DNA of 64,000 nt, from positions 4,016,948-4,080,947 of the forward strand of contig OU696589.1 in NCBI GenBank assembly GCA_916048095.2, written 5' to 3'. The notes under the pieces were generated by a model. It was not told where the DNA came from, did no database searches, and saw nothing but the letters and a program-made list of their open reading frames with translations. Each line of letters begins with the position of its first letter. Position 1 is the first letter of the stretch. Made by a program: the position numbers and the translations under genes. This DNA comes from Sacculina carcini. Its lineage: Eukaryota > Arthropoda > Thecostraca > Sacculinidae. Below, piece after piece: positions 29,691 to 43,600 of this stretch.

Positions 29691-32503
29691 GTGTTTGTCG
29701 GCGGTCGTGATTGGTCAACTGCCGGTGAACATCGATGCGGCAGGAGGGCAAATGGTGGATCACCGTTTCAGTGTGATAAGTGCGCCTTATAAATTCGTGC
29801 TGCTCGGACGGGACTATCTGACGCAATTTTCCTCTACTGAGTTTGTTTGGGAAAGGGGCCGAGTGAGACTGGGTTCCCAATGGAAAACAGCCGACATTAT
29901 GATTGGTGGAGGACAACATGAGCAAAGAGTGAATCTCATCCAAGATGGCAACGTGAAGGCAGCGTTTGAAAAACGGATAGATGCAAGTCTGCCAGAAGAT
30001 GATCGTCACCGTTTACTGTCCTTGTTAATGGAATACCAGGACGTCTTTGCCGATAATCCTAAATGTCCACGGACTTCCAAGAAGGTTTGCCACACTATGG
30101 AAACTGACGGTGTGCCGCCGATAAGGCACGGTCCGGCGCGCTTCAACCCTGAAACCGAGGCCGAAATCAATCGACAGATAGCTGAAATGCTCGAAAACGG
30201 TGTGTGTAGACGGTCCAAGTCGCCGTGGAGCAGTAGAGTGTTGTTGGTGCGTAAAAAGGACGGCACGCTTCGATTTGTGGTGGATTACAGGGATCTGAAT
30301 GCACACACCAAGAAAGATGCCTACCTAGCGGCAGATTGGAGGCGTTTGTTGGAGCGAATGGATGGAGCCAGGATATTTTCGTTTTTGGATGGCGCGAGTG
30401 CTTATTGGTCCATTCCGTTGCGCGAAGAGGACAAAGAATAAACTGCCTCCTCAATGCCTGGGGGACAATATGAGATGAGCGTCATGTCTTTTGGGCTATG
30501 CAATAGCCAGAGTACATACCAAAGAACTCTAGATGATGCCTCCGAGATATGGAAAACACTGTGGCTTATGTCGACGATACGCGTGTATTCTCGAAAAACG
30601 CGGATGATCATGTTGTGCATTTGCGCTCCACGCTTCAGGCTTTTCGGACGGCAAGCCTGCATTTGAGGCTGGAAAAATGTAAGTTTGGCTGTCGCGAAGG
30701 GGAGTTCGTTGGACACACGATTTCCGGTGACGGAGTTCGACCTCTGAAAGCGCACGTAGAGGCATTATATGTGTTTCATGCTCCTACAGGTGTGAAGGCG
30801 TTGATAAGATTTCTAGGTTTCGTGAACTTTTATCGGCTCGTCGTGGAGAATATGAGCAGTGTATGTGCACCGCTGCACCGACTAACTCGAAAGGGTGTCG
30901 AATCGAAGTGGACGGAAGAGTGTCAGAACAGCTTTAACGAGGTAAAAAGGAAGACCAAACAATGCCCTACACTGTCTTTTCCTAAATGGAAGGAGCCATT
31001 TTACATTATCACAGATGCTAGTCAAAACGGGATTGGTGGCATTATTTCGCAGAAAGATGTCACTGGAAATTTGCGGCCGCTGGCCTTCTATTCGTCAGGC
31101 CTCACACAGGCGCAGGCACGGTACGCAGCAGGTGAATTGGAGGCCTGGGCAGTAGTCGCTGCAGTAGGAAAATGGTGGTACATCCTACGGGCAGCTTCCA
31201 AAGTGTATATAATGACTGACCACAATCCGCTGGTCTGGATGCGCCGACAAAAAGATCCGCGAAACAAATTTGTCAGGTGGTTGATGGAATTAGAGGCTCT
31301 GGCCAGTTATGAAATCGTCCATAAGAAAGGGTCAGAGAATAAGGCAGCTGATTTTTTGAGCAGACTCCCAATAGAAGTCAACTTGAAGGTCAATGACGAA
31401 CAAGAACATCTTGAAAGACATGTTTACCCTATTACTGAGGTCGGGGGTGCCCATTCCGAGTGGGTCAACAGAAAAAAGGTAGACAAAGTGATAGTAAACG
31501 CCAAAAGACAAATCGAACTGAGTGGGACCTTGCAAAATGGTCCTATGAGCCGGGTTAACGCCATCACGTTGAGTCTTCTCACCAAAAATAGGTGTATAAT
31601 TGTGCCGAAAATGTGGCAGCGCAAAGTAGTAGGTGATGTGCACAGGTCGGGCCATTCTGGCGTACAGAAAACGTTGGAATGTGTCAGGCGGCGATATTAT
31701 TTTGAAGCCATGGATCAGGTAGTGAAGGAAGGCTGTCAGACATGTTCCGTTTGTGCAGAAAACAAACGTTCTTTTGAGCGCAAGGTAACACTTACCACAC
31801 CTACTATTGGGGTGAGTCGGCCGCGGCAAGCCATTGCAATGGACGTGGACGTGGACTTGCCATGGAGTGATGAAGGATTCCCATATATACTGGTGATAGT
31901 GGATTTGTTCGCAAGGTATTTAGAAGTGGTGCTATTGATGAGCAAAAGGCGGAGGCGATTACTGAAGCATTCCGAACGGAATGGGTGTGTCGGCATGGCT
32001 GCCCAAAGATTTTGTTGACAGATCAAGTACGTAATGTAGACGGAGTGATCATCCGGCAGCTGTGCAATGACCTCCAAATTGAAAAACGTCGATCAAGTCC
32101 GTACCATCCACAAGGAGATGGGTCTGCGGAGAGAATGATACTAACTGTCAAACAGACGCTCAGGTGCATGCAAGCTGAAAAAGACAAGAGGGTGACAGAG
32201 TGGCCGTCCATAATCAGGAAAGTAAACTTTTTCATCAATAATGTGAAAAATAAATCAGCGGAGTACAGCCCAAACAGTGTCATGTTCGGTGTCAACCTCC
32301 ATCCTCCGGGGTCATTTGTGAAGCACGAGGAAACACCAAACAACTTTGAGGATTGTATGGACAATCGACATATAACACAACTACAAATTTACGAGGACGT
32401 GGGTCAACATACCGAAAATGCTCAATCTCACTACAAGAAGCAAGGTAAAGTCGAAGCGCGAAGTCGGAAGCGCGAAGTTTTCCGAAACCGGCGATTTAGA
32501 TAA
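29690..32503 (+). pseudogene. Gyp2 pol (protease end, RT, RNase H, integrase)
   Basis: Protease end with FVLLGRDYLTQF. RT has LLVRKKDGTLRFVVDYRDLN, FLDGASAYWSIPL, a stop after REEDKE (30441), FGLCNSQSTYQ, a frameshift, then VAYVDDTRVF (YVDD catalytic pair kept). RNase H has IITDASQNGIGG, AAGELEAWAV and MTDHNPLVWM. The integrase has HSGHSGVQK...CQTCSVC, AMDVDVDLPW, a frameshift near 31950, then LLTDQVRNVDG and GDGSAERMILTVKQ. Gyp1 is its closest relative in the window. Confidence 0.9.
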
Positions 32504-32574
32504 ACGATTTGTGTGTTGGTACGTTTCGTTGTATTCTCACTATTCATGTTCACCATTTTTTTAGGGGAAAGTGA

Positions 32575-32664
32575 TGTAAGGTCAGGATGTGGCAATTGGG
32601 GGTGATGTAAGGCGTTATTCCTTGTTTGGGAAACGTGGCAGTTTGGATTGTGAGACGGGTGAAT
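32575..32664 (+). repeat. Gyp2 3' LTR, truncated
   Basis: Starts TGTAAGGTCAGGATGTGG after AGGGGAAAGTGA and matches the 5' LTR as far as GACGGGTGAATA; then the sequences part. Confidence 0.8.
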
Positions 32665-33837
32665 ATTTTACTGACTTATTATTGTATTGTACTGCATAAA
32701 TTGAAGAGTAAATGTGTGTGTGTGTGTTTTTTTTATCAATTCGAATTCATATATTTTCGTTGCTGGTGGCTTTATGATGCTGCCTTTGGTGAAACAATTG
32801 AATGTATTGTTGTATTATCCAGCGCTGCTGTGGGAAATGAAGAGTTCAGCTCAGAAACAGTTGGCTCAAAGAGTTGGTTGAGAAAACAGTCGCTTCACTG
32901 ACTTGATTATCAGTCCACAAATACACCAAATGTCTACTGAACAAATAGAATATGATATATGTGCACAAAATATATCCACACAGCAAATGATGCGAAAGTT
33001 AAAAGCGAATGTTGGCAATATACATCTATATGGGTGTAGATCCTGGAGGTATGGGGGTATATGCATTTCATATATATTCATACGTTCCGTTCTTGGCGCG
33101 CCACTGATAACTGACTTGCCGCGTCGGTGTTTGTCATGTGTGGAGGTATCCGGCGTGTCTGATCGCATTCTCATTCGTCTATGAATATCTGGTTGCGACA
33201 CACACACACACACACACACCAACTGAGTGAGCTTAGATATATAATTTCTTGACGACCAGAGTGCACGAATAGGATTATAATAATGTCAATTGACTACATT
33301 AAAATTTAACTTGTAATTGATTGGCTTATTGAGAAAAATTCTTTTCGTAATGATTTGACATTATTTCAGTATAATGTGTTAATTTTTCAATTGGGTAGTA
33401 CTTTTTTGCAGCAGTTATATACTAAAGTTCTAGGGCGTCGTTTTTGCTACAGCACGGTGCCGCACAATATCGGCACTGTGTGTGTGTGAGATTTCTGCTC
33501 GACTCGTGCTATTAGGCACAGATGTCTTCCTATCTTTTGGCGGTGAATTCAACTTTGGACTCTCTAAAATGCCCTCATCGACAGCTGGCAACTACCGGGT
33601 CAGTCGCCGTACACTGTTGTACAAATATTGGTTTTTTGTTTACTCACTGCCAATGTGTATACGAGATTGAGGTGTCATTGTCCAACACCTCGTAATTTTG
33701 TGCATAAAAATACATAATTGTGCCTAAATAATCAAGCGGAAATGATGCAATTAATTATATAATTATATCCAATAATTGTATAAAAATCATAATATAATAA
33801 TAATATAAATAATATAATATATAATATACATAATAAA
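32665..33837. other. Spacer between Gyp2 and duplication copy B
   Basis: No gene or transposon recognised. It contains a GT tract near 32714-32727, a CA tract at 33199-33219 and very AT-rich sequence from 33720 up to the duplication edge. Confidence 0.45.
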
Positions 33838-33904
33838 TATATATGTTTACACGCACAACATAGGACACCCACAAGACACGCACACCAAATGTGTTCCACT
33901 AACC

Positions 33905-34209
33905 CAGGGGTTCTCAACCTTTTTATGGTTCCATACCCCAAATGGATTGTCGAATACGGTCCCATATCCCCGACTTTACTTGACTGTTCAAATAATTATC
34001 ATCAATCCTATTATTTGCCAGCATGTCTTCCAGATCCACGAGTATTTCAATCGCTTGAATTTTCTGTAGTTTATATAGGGATTACTTGGCGAAAATAACC
34101 CATGATAATTTATGATTTATAATTTATTGTTACTTTATAGCAGTATATCCAGAAATCGAATATCATACCCCCGGTCCTTGGCTGCAGTACCCCCGATTAA
34201 CAACCTCTG
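33905..34209. mobile_element. hAT-type MITE, family a (copy B)
   Basis: The duplicate of the element at 68-371, with the same termini and flanks. It moved with the segmental duplication rather than inserting independently. Confidence 0.72.
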
Positions 34210-36268
34210 CACTAGACCATGCGGGTAATGGCGTGGTGTGGGATGTGCGAGAGGGGAGTTCCGCCCTGGATGACACCTTTTAGGGGGCGATACAAGAGCA
34301 GCTGAAGACGTTGAATTATCACAATACCTGAGTGGTATTACTCAATGCAATATTTCATATTTGCTGTTCTAATTGCGAATAACTTAAACAAGGCAAGGTC
34401 GACTGGAAATAATAATCTCCGAGTAGGTGACTGGAAGGATACGCTATTATAGAAGTGACTGGAAGTATGCGCTATGCGGTAAGAGGTTCGTCTTTTCATC
34501 TGTATCGGCATGTGGACTTGATAATTGCCTATTACAGTCGTGTTGGGACGCAGACAATCTCTTGAGACTGAGTGACCCACAAGATTACATTGTGGAGATA
34601 GGCTAGCTACGCCACTGTATGTACTTATAAGCGAGCTATTGAAGTGGTCATGGAAAAGTTATGCTATATGAAGGAGGTTGATGATCACCTCGTCCAACTA
34701 GTTACTCGGCAATGATGCCCGTGTCATTCACAGCCGCACCAATCAACGGCTTTTGATAAGGCAAATAATATATTCGGCCAACAAAAGTCAACCAACATTA
34801 ATTTTTTGTTCCTGAAGAGACTTTTCAGTGTACTTACATGTAAATAAATGTCCAACATTATACAATATTTCAACTGTTTTTTATATATATTTTATTACAT
34901 ATAAACTTAGCTTACATTTGTCTTGTCTTTATAATTTTGTGGCGTCTGCACCGGATGTGCATGTTCCCGGCACACGCGCATATCGCCACAAGCATCAAAT
35001 TGCAGGCCATCACTACCATGTGCAAGTGACAGTGTTCGTGCAAATCGAATCCAGCATACCAGCCAAACGCTCCAGGCGACATACGCACATACGTACATCA
35101 ACTGTACATAGTGAACCGCCGGAAACGCACACGCACACACACACCAATTGTTGCATACATTGCTTATTTGATATATAAACTCGATGTTTTATATAGTCGC
35201 TAGACAGTCTTGACAGGGCTACTCTCTGTGGCTGGATCACTCTTGCTTTTTGCGCGCGCATTATTCTTTTGTACCCATCTTGCGTTCTCGCCTTGACAAT
35301 CTTGTTGCCTGTATCGTTGTTCACAGGCTGCCTTGTCATCATTGTTCTCGCGGTGTTTATGATTGCTATTGTTTAGTAATTGATTGTAATAGATTTTGTG
35401 TGTGTGTATTAACATTGTGTTTAACTGGTGGCCATTCGCCACAATTTACTTCCATCTGTGTGCCTTCAAAGACACATTATTTTTCACAAAATTTGAGTTT
35501 GATTGTTGTTCCAGTTGCCATTTTGATTGATTTCTCTAAAATTTGCATATGAAATTGAACAAAATTGTATTGCATTAAATTGTATTAAATAATATTAAAT
35601 TAAACTCATTTTATTGTGTTAAAGGCATTTATTTAAACAAAACATGATCTAGTTTTTTCACTACCAATAACAATGATATTCTAAAATGTAACGCTTAGTG
35701 ATAAATTCATGAGGTTATTTTGTGGCGAGTTAGAATAAAAAACGCGAGATGTTGCCACAAAGACAGTCAGAGCACAAGTAACATGACCCGTATGTGAATT
35801 GGTGACCTAGGGCCACGTCAGCAATGATCATGCCACGTCACACATGTTAAATACACAATAAAGTTAACTGAGAAAATACTTATATAATCAAAACAATATA
35901 TAAACAATTAATTAAATTTAATTTATCTGTTTCAATTTATACTTTCAACAAATAAACCAAAGATGACCTCACCGATGCGACCAGGCAAAACAAGACAAAA
36001 TAAGATACATATGAGACATATGCTGCTCATATGCGCACATTATTATGACGTCATATTAATTGATATTAAAATACAAACAATATGACATCATAACATATAT
36101 ACAATATTCAAATATTCAAATATGCATAATTCGCAAATACAATACAAGTGTGCCCCCCACAATTTTTCCAGGAAGTAAAATATGATTTCTCATATTTGTT
36201 CGTTTCTTCATTATTGTTCGAGCTGTCCAAAAATACATTCAACTAGCCCTGGTGTTATCAGCGCTCAT
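34210..36268. other. Gene-poor upstream region of opsin B
   Basis: The duplicate of 372-2426. The CRE-like TGACGTCA is kept at about 36047. Contains an extra stretch of about 65 bp at 34670-34733 absent from copy A. No coding region recognised. Confidence 0.4.
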
Positions 36269-36274
36269 ACACAC

Positions 36275-36334
<60 letters not shown>

Positions 36335-36356
36335 AACACACACAAACACAGGTTTT
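36269..36356. repeat. (CA)n microsatellite (copy B)
   Basis: Counterpart of 2427-2580, shorter by about 65 bp. Confidence 0.95.
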
Positions 36357-36401
36357 TCTGTGCGTCTCCTAGTGTAGAGTCTGATTAGGCTGTATCGGTG
36401 A

Positions 36402-36590
36402 CAGTGGCGGCGCCAGGATTTCCCGGATGTGGGTGGAAGCTAAGGAAGAAGATGCGTTGGCTTGACGAAACACGAGGAACTACACTCGAGATGTTTATGG
36501 TACGAGTTTGTAGGCCAGCTCATAGGGAGGGGGTTTGGCATATATTTGGGGGATTCAACCCGTGTAAGCATTGTCTTGGTGCCGCCACTG
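36402..36590. mobile_element. hAT-type MITE, family b (copy B)
   Basis: The duplicate of 2632-2818, with the same termini CAGTGGCGGCGCC and GGTGCCGCCACTG. Confidence 0.75.
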
Positions 36591-36797
36591 ATCGATATGC
36601 ATGCGGAATCCACTTAGCAGACGTCAAAGACAAACAAACAATATGGTTTTGCACGCATCCGTGTGTCGGCCTGCATTAGAACATACATAAACATCCGAAC
36701 ACGCAAGCGCATGCATGAACACACACACACACACATTGTTTCATCTCATGTATATCGCTCTGAAATTCGGGCTTCCGTTACAAAGGTGAAGAGTGAT

Positions 36798-37051
36798 CAG
36801 AGCCGTAGCAACCACCCCCCGTACCCCCCGGCCGGGGGGCCCCGAATGTTGAGGGGCCCCGTTGCTTCACGTATGATATTAAAATTTATTATATTATTTA
36901 TGTATAACCTTTGCCTTTTTGCTCAGATGTTTTCACCTGAGCTTGTATTATGTGATTTGTCTAATATATACATGCATTATTTGGTGATTTATTTATAATG
37001 GGGTCCCCAAGTGTTGCCTTTGGGGGGGCATAATTCCCGGCAACGGTTCTG
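36798..37051. mobile_element. hAT-type MITE, family c (copy B)
   Basis: The duplicate of 3032-3283. The 8-bp TSD AGAGTGAT is retained at 36790-36797 and 37052-37059. Confidence 0.85.
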
Positions 37052-37467
37052 AGAGTGATATATATGACATATATGATGTATGTGTGAGTGTAATATTTAG
37101 CGCAGTCAAACCATGTTTTTTTCAATACAAGGAGTATTACCTGACACATTACCTGGTTTTTATCCATACAATTTACAGTATTTTTTTTAAAATTCTGACC
37201 AGCTAGTCGATAACTTGAGCGGCAGTCTCCAATTGAACGACATCGCTAATTGAATGGCACTCCGGGGGAAGGTTTAAACAACAGAACGACATGCCGCTGA
37301 AATAGATAATTTAGGATATATCCTGTTTGCTTACTCGTATCTATCTTGTTAGCGTTTTCTATGTTCACTGATAGTGCTTCTGTCTACACTTTTGAGTTGT
37401 TTCATGAACTACATGCATATGTGTTCTGTGTGTATGTATGTATGCGTGTGTGCATGTGTGTATGTAG

Positions 37468-37616
37468 ATTTTCCAGTTGGCTGTACGTGAATTCTACTCA
37501 ATTGACGCTCAGCTTACCACCGGAGTTACGCAGTAATACTCCGGCCCACTGGGCCTGTTTCCCTCAGCCACACCCGGTGTGGCACAGTCTGTCTGCCTAC
37601 ACTCTCATCGTCCTCG
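37468..37616 (+). CDS. Opsin B exon a
   Basis: Acceptor TATGTAG, donor GTAAGA. It encodes the same N-terminal NST site and TM1 start as opsin A exon a. Confidence 0.75.
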
Positions 37617-40600
37617 GTAAGAGAGCAGTTGAGCGCAGTTACCAAAACAACGTACAACACAATACCTTTATCCTCCCAGTGTTCGCATATGGGATCAAAC
37701 CCTGTGTGGTCAACTTTCTCCCGATATGCTTAATCGATTCCAAAAGTAAGATCACCATCAAGTAGTTTTTCAATATATGACTGTCTCTTTTGTTGGTGGT
37801 GTAGTGGTAGCACACCCGCCCCACAAGCGGGAGGTCCATGGCTCGAAACCCTGCGGAAGATACCTTTTTTGGGCAAATCCAACAGCCCCTGTCCACCCAG
37901 CAGTAGATGGCACCAGATGTCAGTCATGCGTTGTACCATGCTTTCTGGGGAGGTGGCCCTCTGGTGTACGTCTTCCGTCCTTGTGGCACCATAGAATGGG
38001 GAAGGTCGATTCTGCGGTGGCAGCGAGGTGCACGGGACACACCTGTTGTGTTCATAAGCTTCGGCTTCTTCCCGTGTAGCAGCTGTCACTTGATACCTTC
38101 AACGATGTAGCGTCTACAAATGCTTACTTAACCCGTGAATATAACTAAATTGCTACGGTAAATGAGTTGGAATATAATAGCTCCAGTGTCAGTGGTGAAA
38201 TTTGCGGATGCTGATTGCTTGTGCAGGTCTGGTTAGCTTGATTGGAAATTGCATGTCACTGCTGGTGTTCACACGCTCCAGCTGTGTGAAAATCCGCGGC
38301 AGACGGCTCCTCATTAGTCTAACATTGAGCGACCTGGGAATGACCTTGAGCCAGTTTCCCATAGTGATCGGTAATTCGCTGCAGCATCGCTGGTCTGCGC
38401 CGGTATGGACGTGTCAGGTGGGCCCAATTTTGACCTCGAATTCGAACTCAGACAGTCCTCGATCCATGCAAATCCAAGTTGATTCCAAATCGCTCTTATA
38501 CCGTGTCAAAAATGATTATTATCCACGATGTTGTATGAATTTATTCATAAGTGTACGACTTTAATAGCGGAATTATGCAAACAATCAAATAGATACATAG
38601 AAGACCATCAAAATTAAGATAAATATGTTGATATCAAGCATTTTTAACGTGCTTGCTGAATATTTTGCAGAAACAAAGGACAAATTCAAGCTTTAGCATC
38701 GCACATCTATCCAATGTCTACAATTTATGCGAATGTTGTTTACCTAATCGATGATGATTAAATGTGGAGCGTGAGTTGTTCACCTACTTTGGTCAATATT
38801 TACTTTCGTCTGTGGCGCAAGATTAATGTCTATAAGGCATTGTTTAGCTAGATAGTATTGCCTCTAAGCTGCCGATCAGCTTAAACGTGTTAAACGCTTA
38901 GCTTGAACATAATTTTCCAGCTATTTAATTGCATTTGTCGTTTCTCTATCGACGCAGCATTTACAACATCGCACTGTCAACGTTCCACCAGTGAGAATGA
39001 TGTTTACATGGTGTATTTGCCAATGCTAATCATTCCACACATCCCACACATCCATTTATGTGTGTAGCATCAATTTGTCATCCAGATCAATATGCTAATC
39101 AGAATCTCAATCGGAAAGGACGCTTCTCAGACACACCGGAATTTGTCTGCCGATATATTAGCCTTGATTGTATGTATGAGTGTTTGTGTTTTGTGTTTGT
39201 GTGTGTGTGTTTGTGTGTGTGGTAGATGTATGGCTACTGTGGTGGAGTGTTTGGAACGGCGTCACTGCTCAACTTGTGCATGATAGCCGTCGAGCGACAC
39301 ATTGTACTTGGCAACTTTCCCAGTGAGTGTGTGTGTATGTATGTGTGTGTGTGTGTGTGAGTGTGTGCTTATCAAACAGTCAAAAAGCCGATCAAGACAG
39401 TAAATGCGTTGTCAAGAAAACAAACACGTTATGAGCAAAGTTTTAGATGTATAATTATGTTGTGTAATACGAGTTTATGTGTAATAATTGTGTAATGTGT
39501 AATACGAGTTTATGTGTAATAATTGTGTAATGTGTAATACGAGTAATGTATAATAAATAATGTGTAATGTGTAGCAATTCTGAAAAATCCAAACTTAAAT
39601 GCTGATATGTAAGCGGTCGAAACTGCTGAAGCAGTCCTCTGATATTTTTTTATAAATAATTTTTCCAAAATCACATTTTTCCGAATACGTTCGAGCGAAA
39701 TTTATTATGGTTCATTTGGAATTGCATTTTGAGCATTTCGGTGGTAATTTGGGAAACCAAAACTTGGAAGAATGATAAAATTTACATAATAAATAACAAT
39801 TTAAATAAAAAATAGTATAAAAAACATTAATTCAAGTAATTTGTATATTTGTAAATATAATATTTAACAGATTTTTTGCATTTGCAATATTATCCGGGCT
39901 TAATTTCAGTTTTGGTGATCACGTTAAAATATACACATATGCCGCTGGCTCATTGGCAGAGTACGGTCTGCATGCTCGCGAGTCCAACGCTGAAATTCTG
40001 GCAGTGTGGCTGTTCTCGGTCGGCTGGATGGCTGTGCCATTGATGGGCGTCAGCCGCTATGTTCCAGAAGGCTTCATGACCAGGTCACTTTTGCCACCTG
40101 GGCCTCTTCGATTAATGGTTGGACTCCGTGGAGTAGTGGTAGCGCACCCGCCTCACAAGCGGGGGATCCGGGGGAATTCTATAATCCAAGCGGTGGTCCG
40201 TGGTTCGAATGTCGGCGGAGGAAAATTTTTTTGGCCGAATTCTATAATCCAACAGCCCCTGTTCACCCAGCAGTAAATAATATCAGATATCAGTCATGTG
40301 TTGTGTCATGCATTCTGGGGAGATGACGCTCTCTAATACGTCTTCCGTCCTTGTGGCACCATAGCGTGGAGAGGATCGGTTTTGCGGTGGCAGCGAGCTG
40401 CACGGGGCACACCTGTGTGTGTTCATAAGCTTCGGCTTCTTCCCGTGTAGCAGCTGTCGCTTAAGACCTTTAACCTCTTAACGAACAACCCAATGTATTC
40501 AGTAACAGCAACTTATTCCAATTATAATGTATTACAATTATTATCCCCTTCTATCAAATCGTGATCATAATTTAATCATGGTATGCTTAGAATCATAATA

Positions 40601-43600
40601 ATTTGTGCATCAGAAGTATTACAATTTCTAATGATACTGCATTTTAGTGGCGAAATAATTATTTTCTTACAGCTAGTTTCTAGCTGTAATAGAAACTTTT
40701 ATAATTATATAAATTTAGTTATGTCAGAGGTGTTCGTAAAAATAGCCAAACTCCGACAACTGGCATCACTGCTTGCCAATGCTGGTGCGGTGGACAATAA
40801 CAATCACGAAATTGAGTGTGCACTGCGCAGTAAGTGTTAGATATCATTCTACTGTTTGCGCTTGATATTAATTGTTTTATTCCAACTACAATAATTCAAT
40901 ATGTCTTTTGTTTCAGGTTCATTTGTCTATATATTAACATTCTCGACAATAAACGTTCAGCCGTTCCGGAATGTTCATGACATAATTTCAATATAGACCA
41001 AAATGAAACCGGAAGATATGTCTGGCGGGGGGAACGAGGTGGCCCTGGACGAGGACGATGGTCGGCACAGAGACGTGGGTGCTGTGGCCAGTCTGGCGGG
41101 ACCGGAATCGTACCAGACCCAGTTGAATCTTCCGGTGCCGGCGCTGAGAAGTGACTCCACGATTGCAGAGTGGCAACCCTTATTCATGGCGGCCGTCAGC
41201 AGCTTGGTCAGCCGAGGGCGCGAGGGTGAAAAACTGGCGGTTGGCCTGCTGCCAGCGTTCGTGAACCGGCGTCCAGCGGAGAGGGAACTTGTCAGAGAGG
41301 TCATTTCTGGCGTGACATCACTGTCTGAAGCGTTTGCGGAACTATGCATTACACTGGACCCCCCGGTCAGCAAGTATGACAGCATGAAAAGACTGTGCAG
41401 CAGCATCTGGAGCACAGGCGTGCCGATCGACGATTATTTTTTTGGATTGAACAAACTTGCTGAAAATGCTCAGGTGGGTACCGAAGTGCTGTTGACGTAC
41501 TTCATTGGACAGTTACCGAGGGACATCGAAATGAAAGCACGTCAATGGATGGCCGATCAGATGACGGTGAATGACAGAACTGGACGGGCGCTAATTGTCG
41601 TGGTCAAGCAGTGGCTAGTACACAAAGGGTCGGCACTGGACAGAGGCGGCGGCGATATGTCGATGTCGCAGGCGCCGCCAGATATAGGGGCTATATCTCA
41701 ACGTGCAGAAGTTTCTTCAGGATCATCGTCGTCTTCCGCTAGGAATGAAACATCGACACCTAACAAGAGAGCACCCGAGATGCGCAACTCAGGATGTTTT
41801 GTTTGCGGGTCCGGTGATCACTGGATGAAGAAGTGCCCTCAGAGATTTTGTCAGCGTTGTGGCAAGAAAGGACATTCTCTCAACGAATGCCGGAAGTCCA
41901 AAGGCGGAGGGAACCCGGTGCTCATCATGGACTACGAGGCAGATCACAGTCACCAGCTACCTGCAGCGGAAACGGCGTCTGTCCAACTCATGTTCGATGG
42001 TAACCCTGTCACAGTCCTTCTGGATTCCGGAGCGGCCACATCGGTGGTGGATAAATACACAGCAGCGGAAATGGGTTGGAACCCCTCTGCGCCAGGTGGG
42101 AAGACACCCAAAGAGACCCTGACCGGCGTGGGAGGCAAAGTTCGGACTCTGGGATGTTAGGAGGTCGACGTGAGCGCCGGGGACGGTCCTGGGACCCGAC
42201 AACGTCTGAGTGTCATTGAAAATGACTCGAGATTGCTGCTCCTCGGACGTGACTATATGACAGGATTGGGATCAGTGGAATTTGCTTGGAACCACGGAAG
42301 AGTTCGCCTGGGCGATCAGTGGATGCCGACAGAGAAGATGGCGGGTGGCGGTGATTTTCCACATCGTGTTTTGATACTGGCGAGTGAGACTTCGGCTGAT
42401 AATTTTAAGCCCGAGGACATGGTGAGTTCACATTTATCTTGTGCCGAGAGAGATACACTAATACATGTTTTGCGTGATTATTTCGATGTTTTTGCGGAAA
42501 ACCCAAAAAGGCCCAAGGTGACAAACCGTGCTTTACACGCGATAGAGACTGCAGGAGCGCTCCCTATTAAGCACCAGCCATACAGAATGAGCCCGCAAGT
42601 GGAAAAAGAGGTGAACAGACAACTAAAATAAATGATTGCAAATGGGATATGCAGACCCTCGAATTCTCCGTGGGGGAGCAGAGTCATTCTGGTGAGGAAG
42701 AACGACGGGACATATCGATTTGTGGTAGATTATAGAGAGCTGAACGCAGTGACAAAGAAGGACGCGTACCCAGCAGCAGACTGGCAGGGAATAATCGATG
42801 GCTTGGGGGGAAGCAAAATATTTTCTTTTCTCGATGGTGCAAGCGCATACTGGTCGATACCAATCAGAGAGCAAGACAGAGAGAAAACATCATTTGTCGT
42901 ACCCAACGGTCAGTTCGAGATGAACGTTATGGCTTTTGGCTTGTGCAATAGTCAGTGTACATATCAGAGGACTGTGGATGAAGCACTGAAAGGAATTTCA
43001 CATGCGGCGGCATATGTCGACGACACGTGTGTCTACTCAGAAAAGTTCTCCGATCACGTGAAGCACATTGAACAGACATTGTCCGCGTTTCGACGAGCAG
43101 GATTACAATTGAGAGTAGATAAGTGTAAGTTTGTTTGCAAAGGAGGTGAATTCGTGGGCCATGATATATCTGCTGAAGGCTGCCGACCGCTACAGTCGCA
43201 CGTAGCATCAATGAGAGAATGGCAACGGCCGAACGGCGTCAAGGCGCTTCGACGATTTTTGGGCTTCGCGAATTTCTACAGACATTTTGTGAAAGACATG
43301 GCGAAAATTTGCGCCCCTTTACATCGCCTAACCAAGAAGAACATACCATGGGTTTGGAACCAGGAATGTGAAACTAGCTTCAAATCGCTTAAATCAGCCC
43401 TGGTGGAATGTCCAACACTGAAATATCCTAAATGGTCCGAGGCGTTCTATGTGAGCACAGACACAAGTACAACGGGAGTTGGAGGGTTGCTGACACAGAA
43501 AGATGGTAAAGGGCAACTCCAGCCGATATCTTTCTTTTCGGCAGGACTAACAACCGCACAAAATAATTACTCTGCCGGAGAGCTGGAAGCTTGGGCAATG

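Larger units (their letters stand above)
25112..32664 (+). mobile_element. Gyp2: decayed Gypsy LTR retrotransposon with nested insertion
   Basis: 5' LTR 25112-25370, gag, protease, RT, RNase H, integrase in order, then a 3' LTR (from 32575) that matches only its first 90 bp or so. Gag is interrupted between 25760 and about 28990 by a LINE fused to another Gypsy element (Gyp4). Pol is broken by several frameshifts and a stop at 30439-30441. It is related to Gyp1 but clearly diverged, and dead. Confidence 0.9.
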
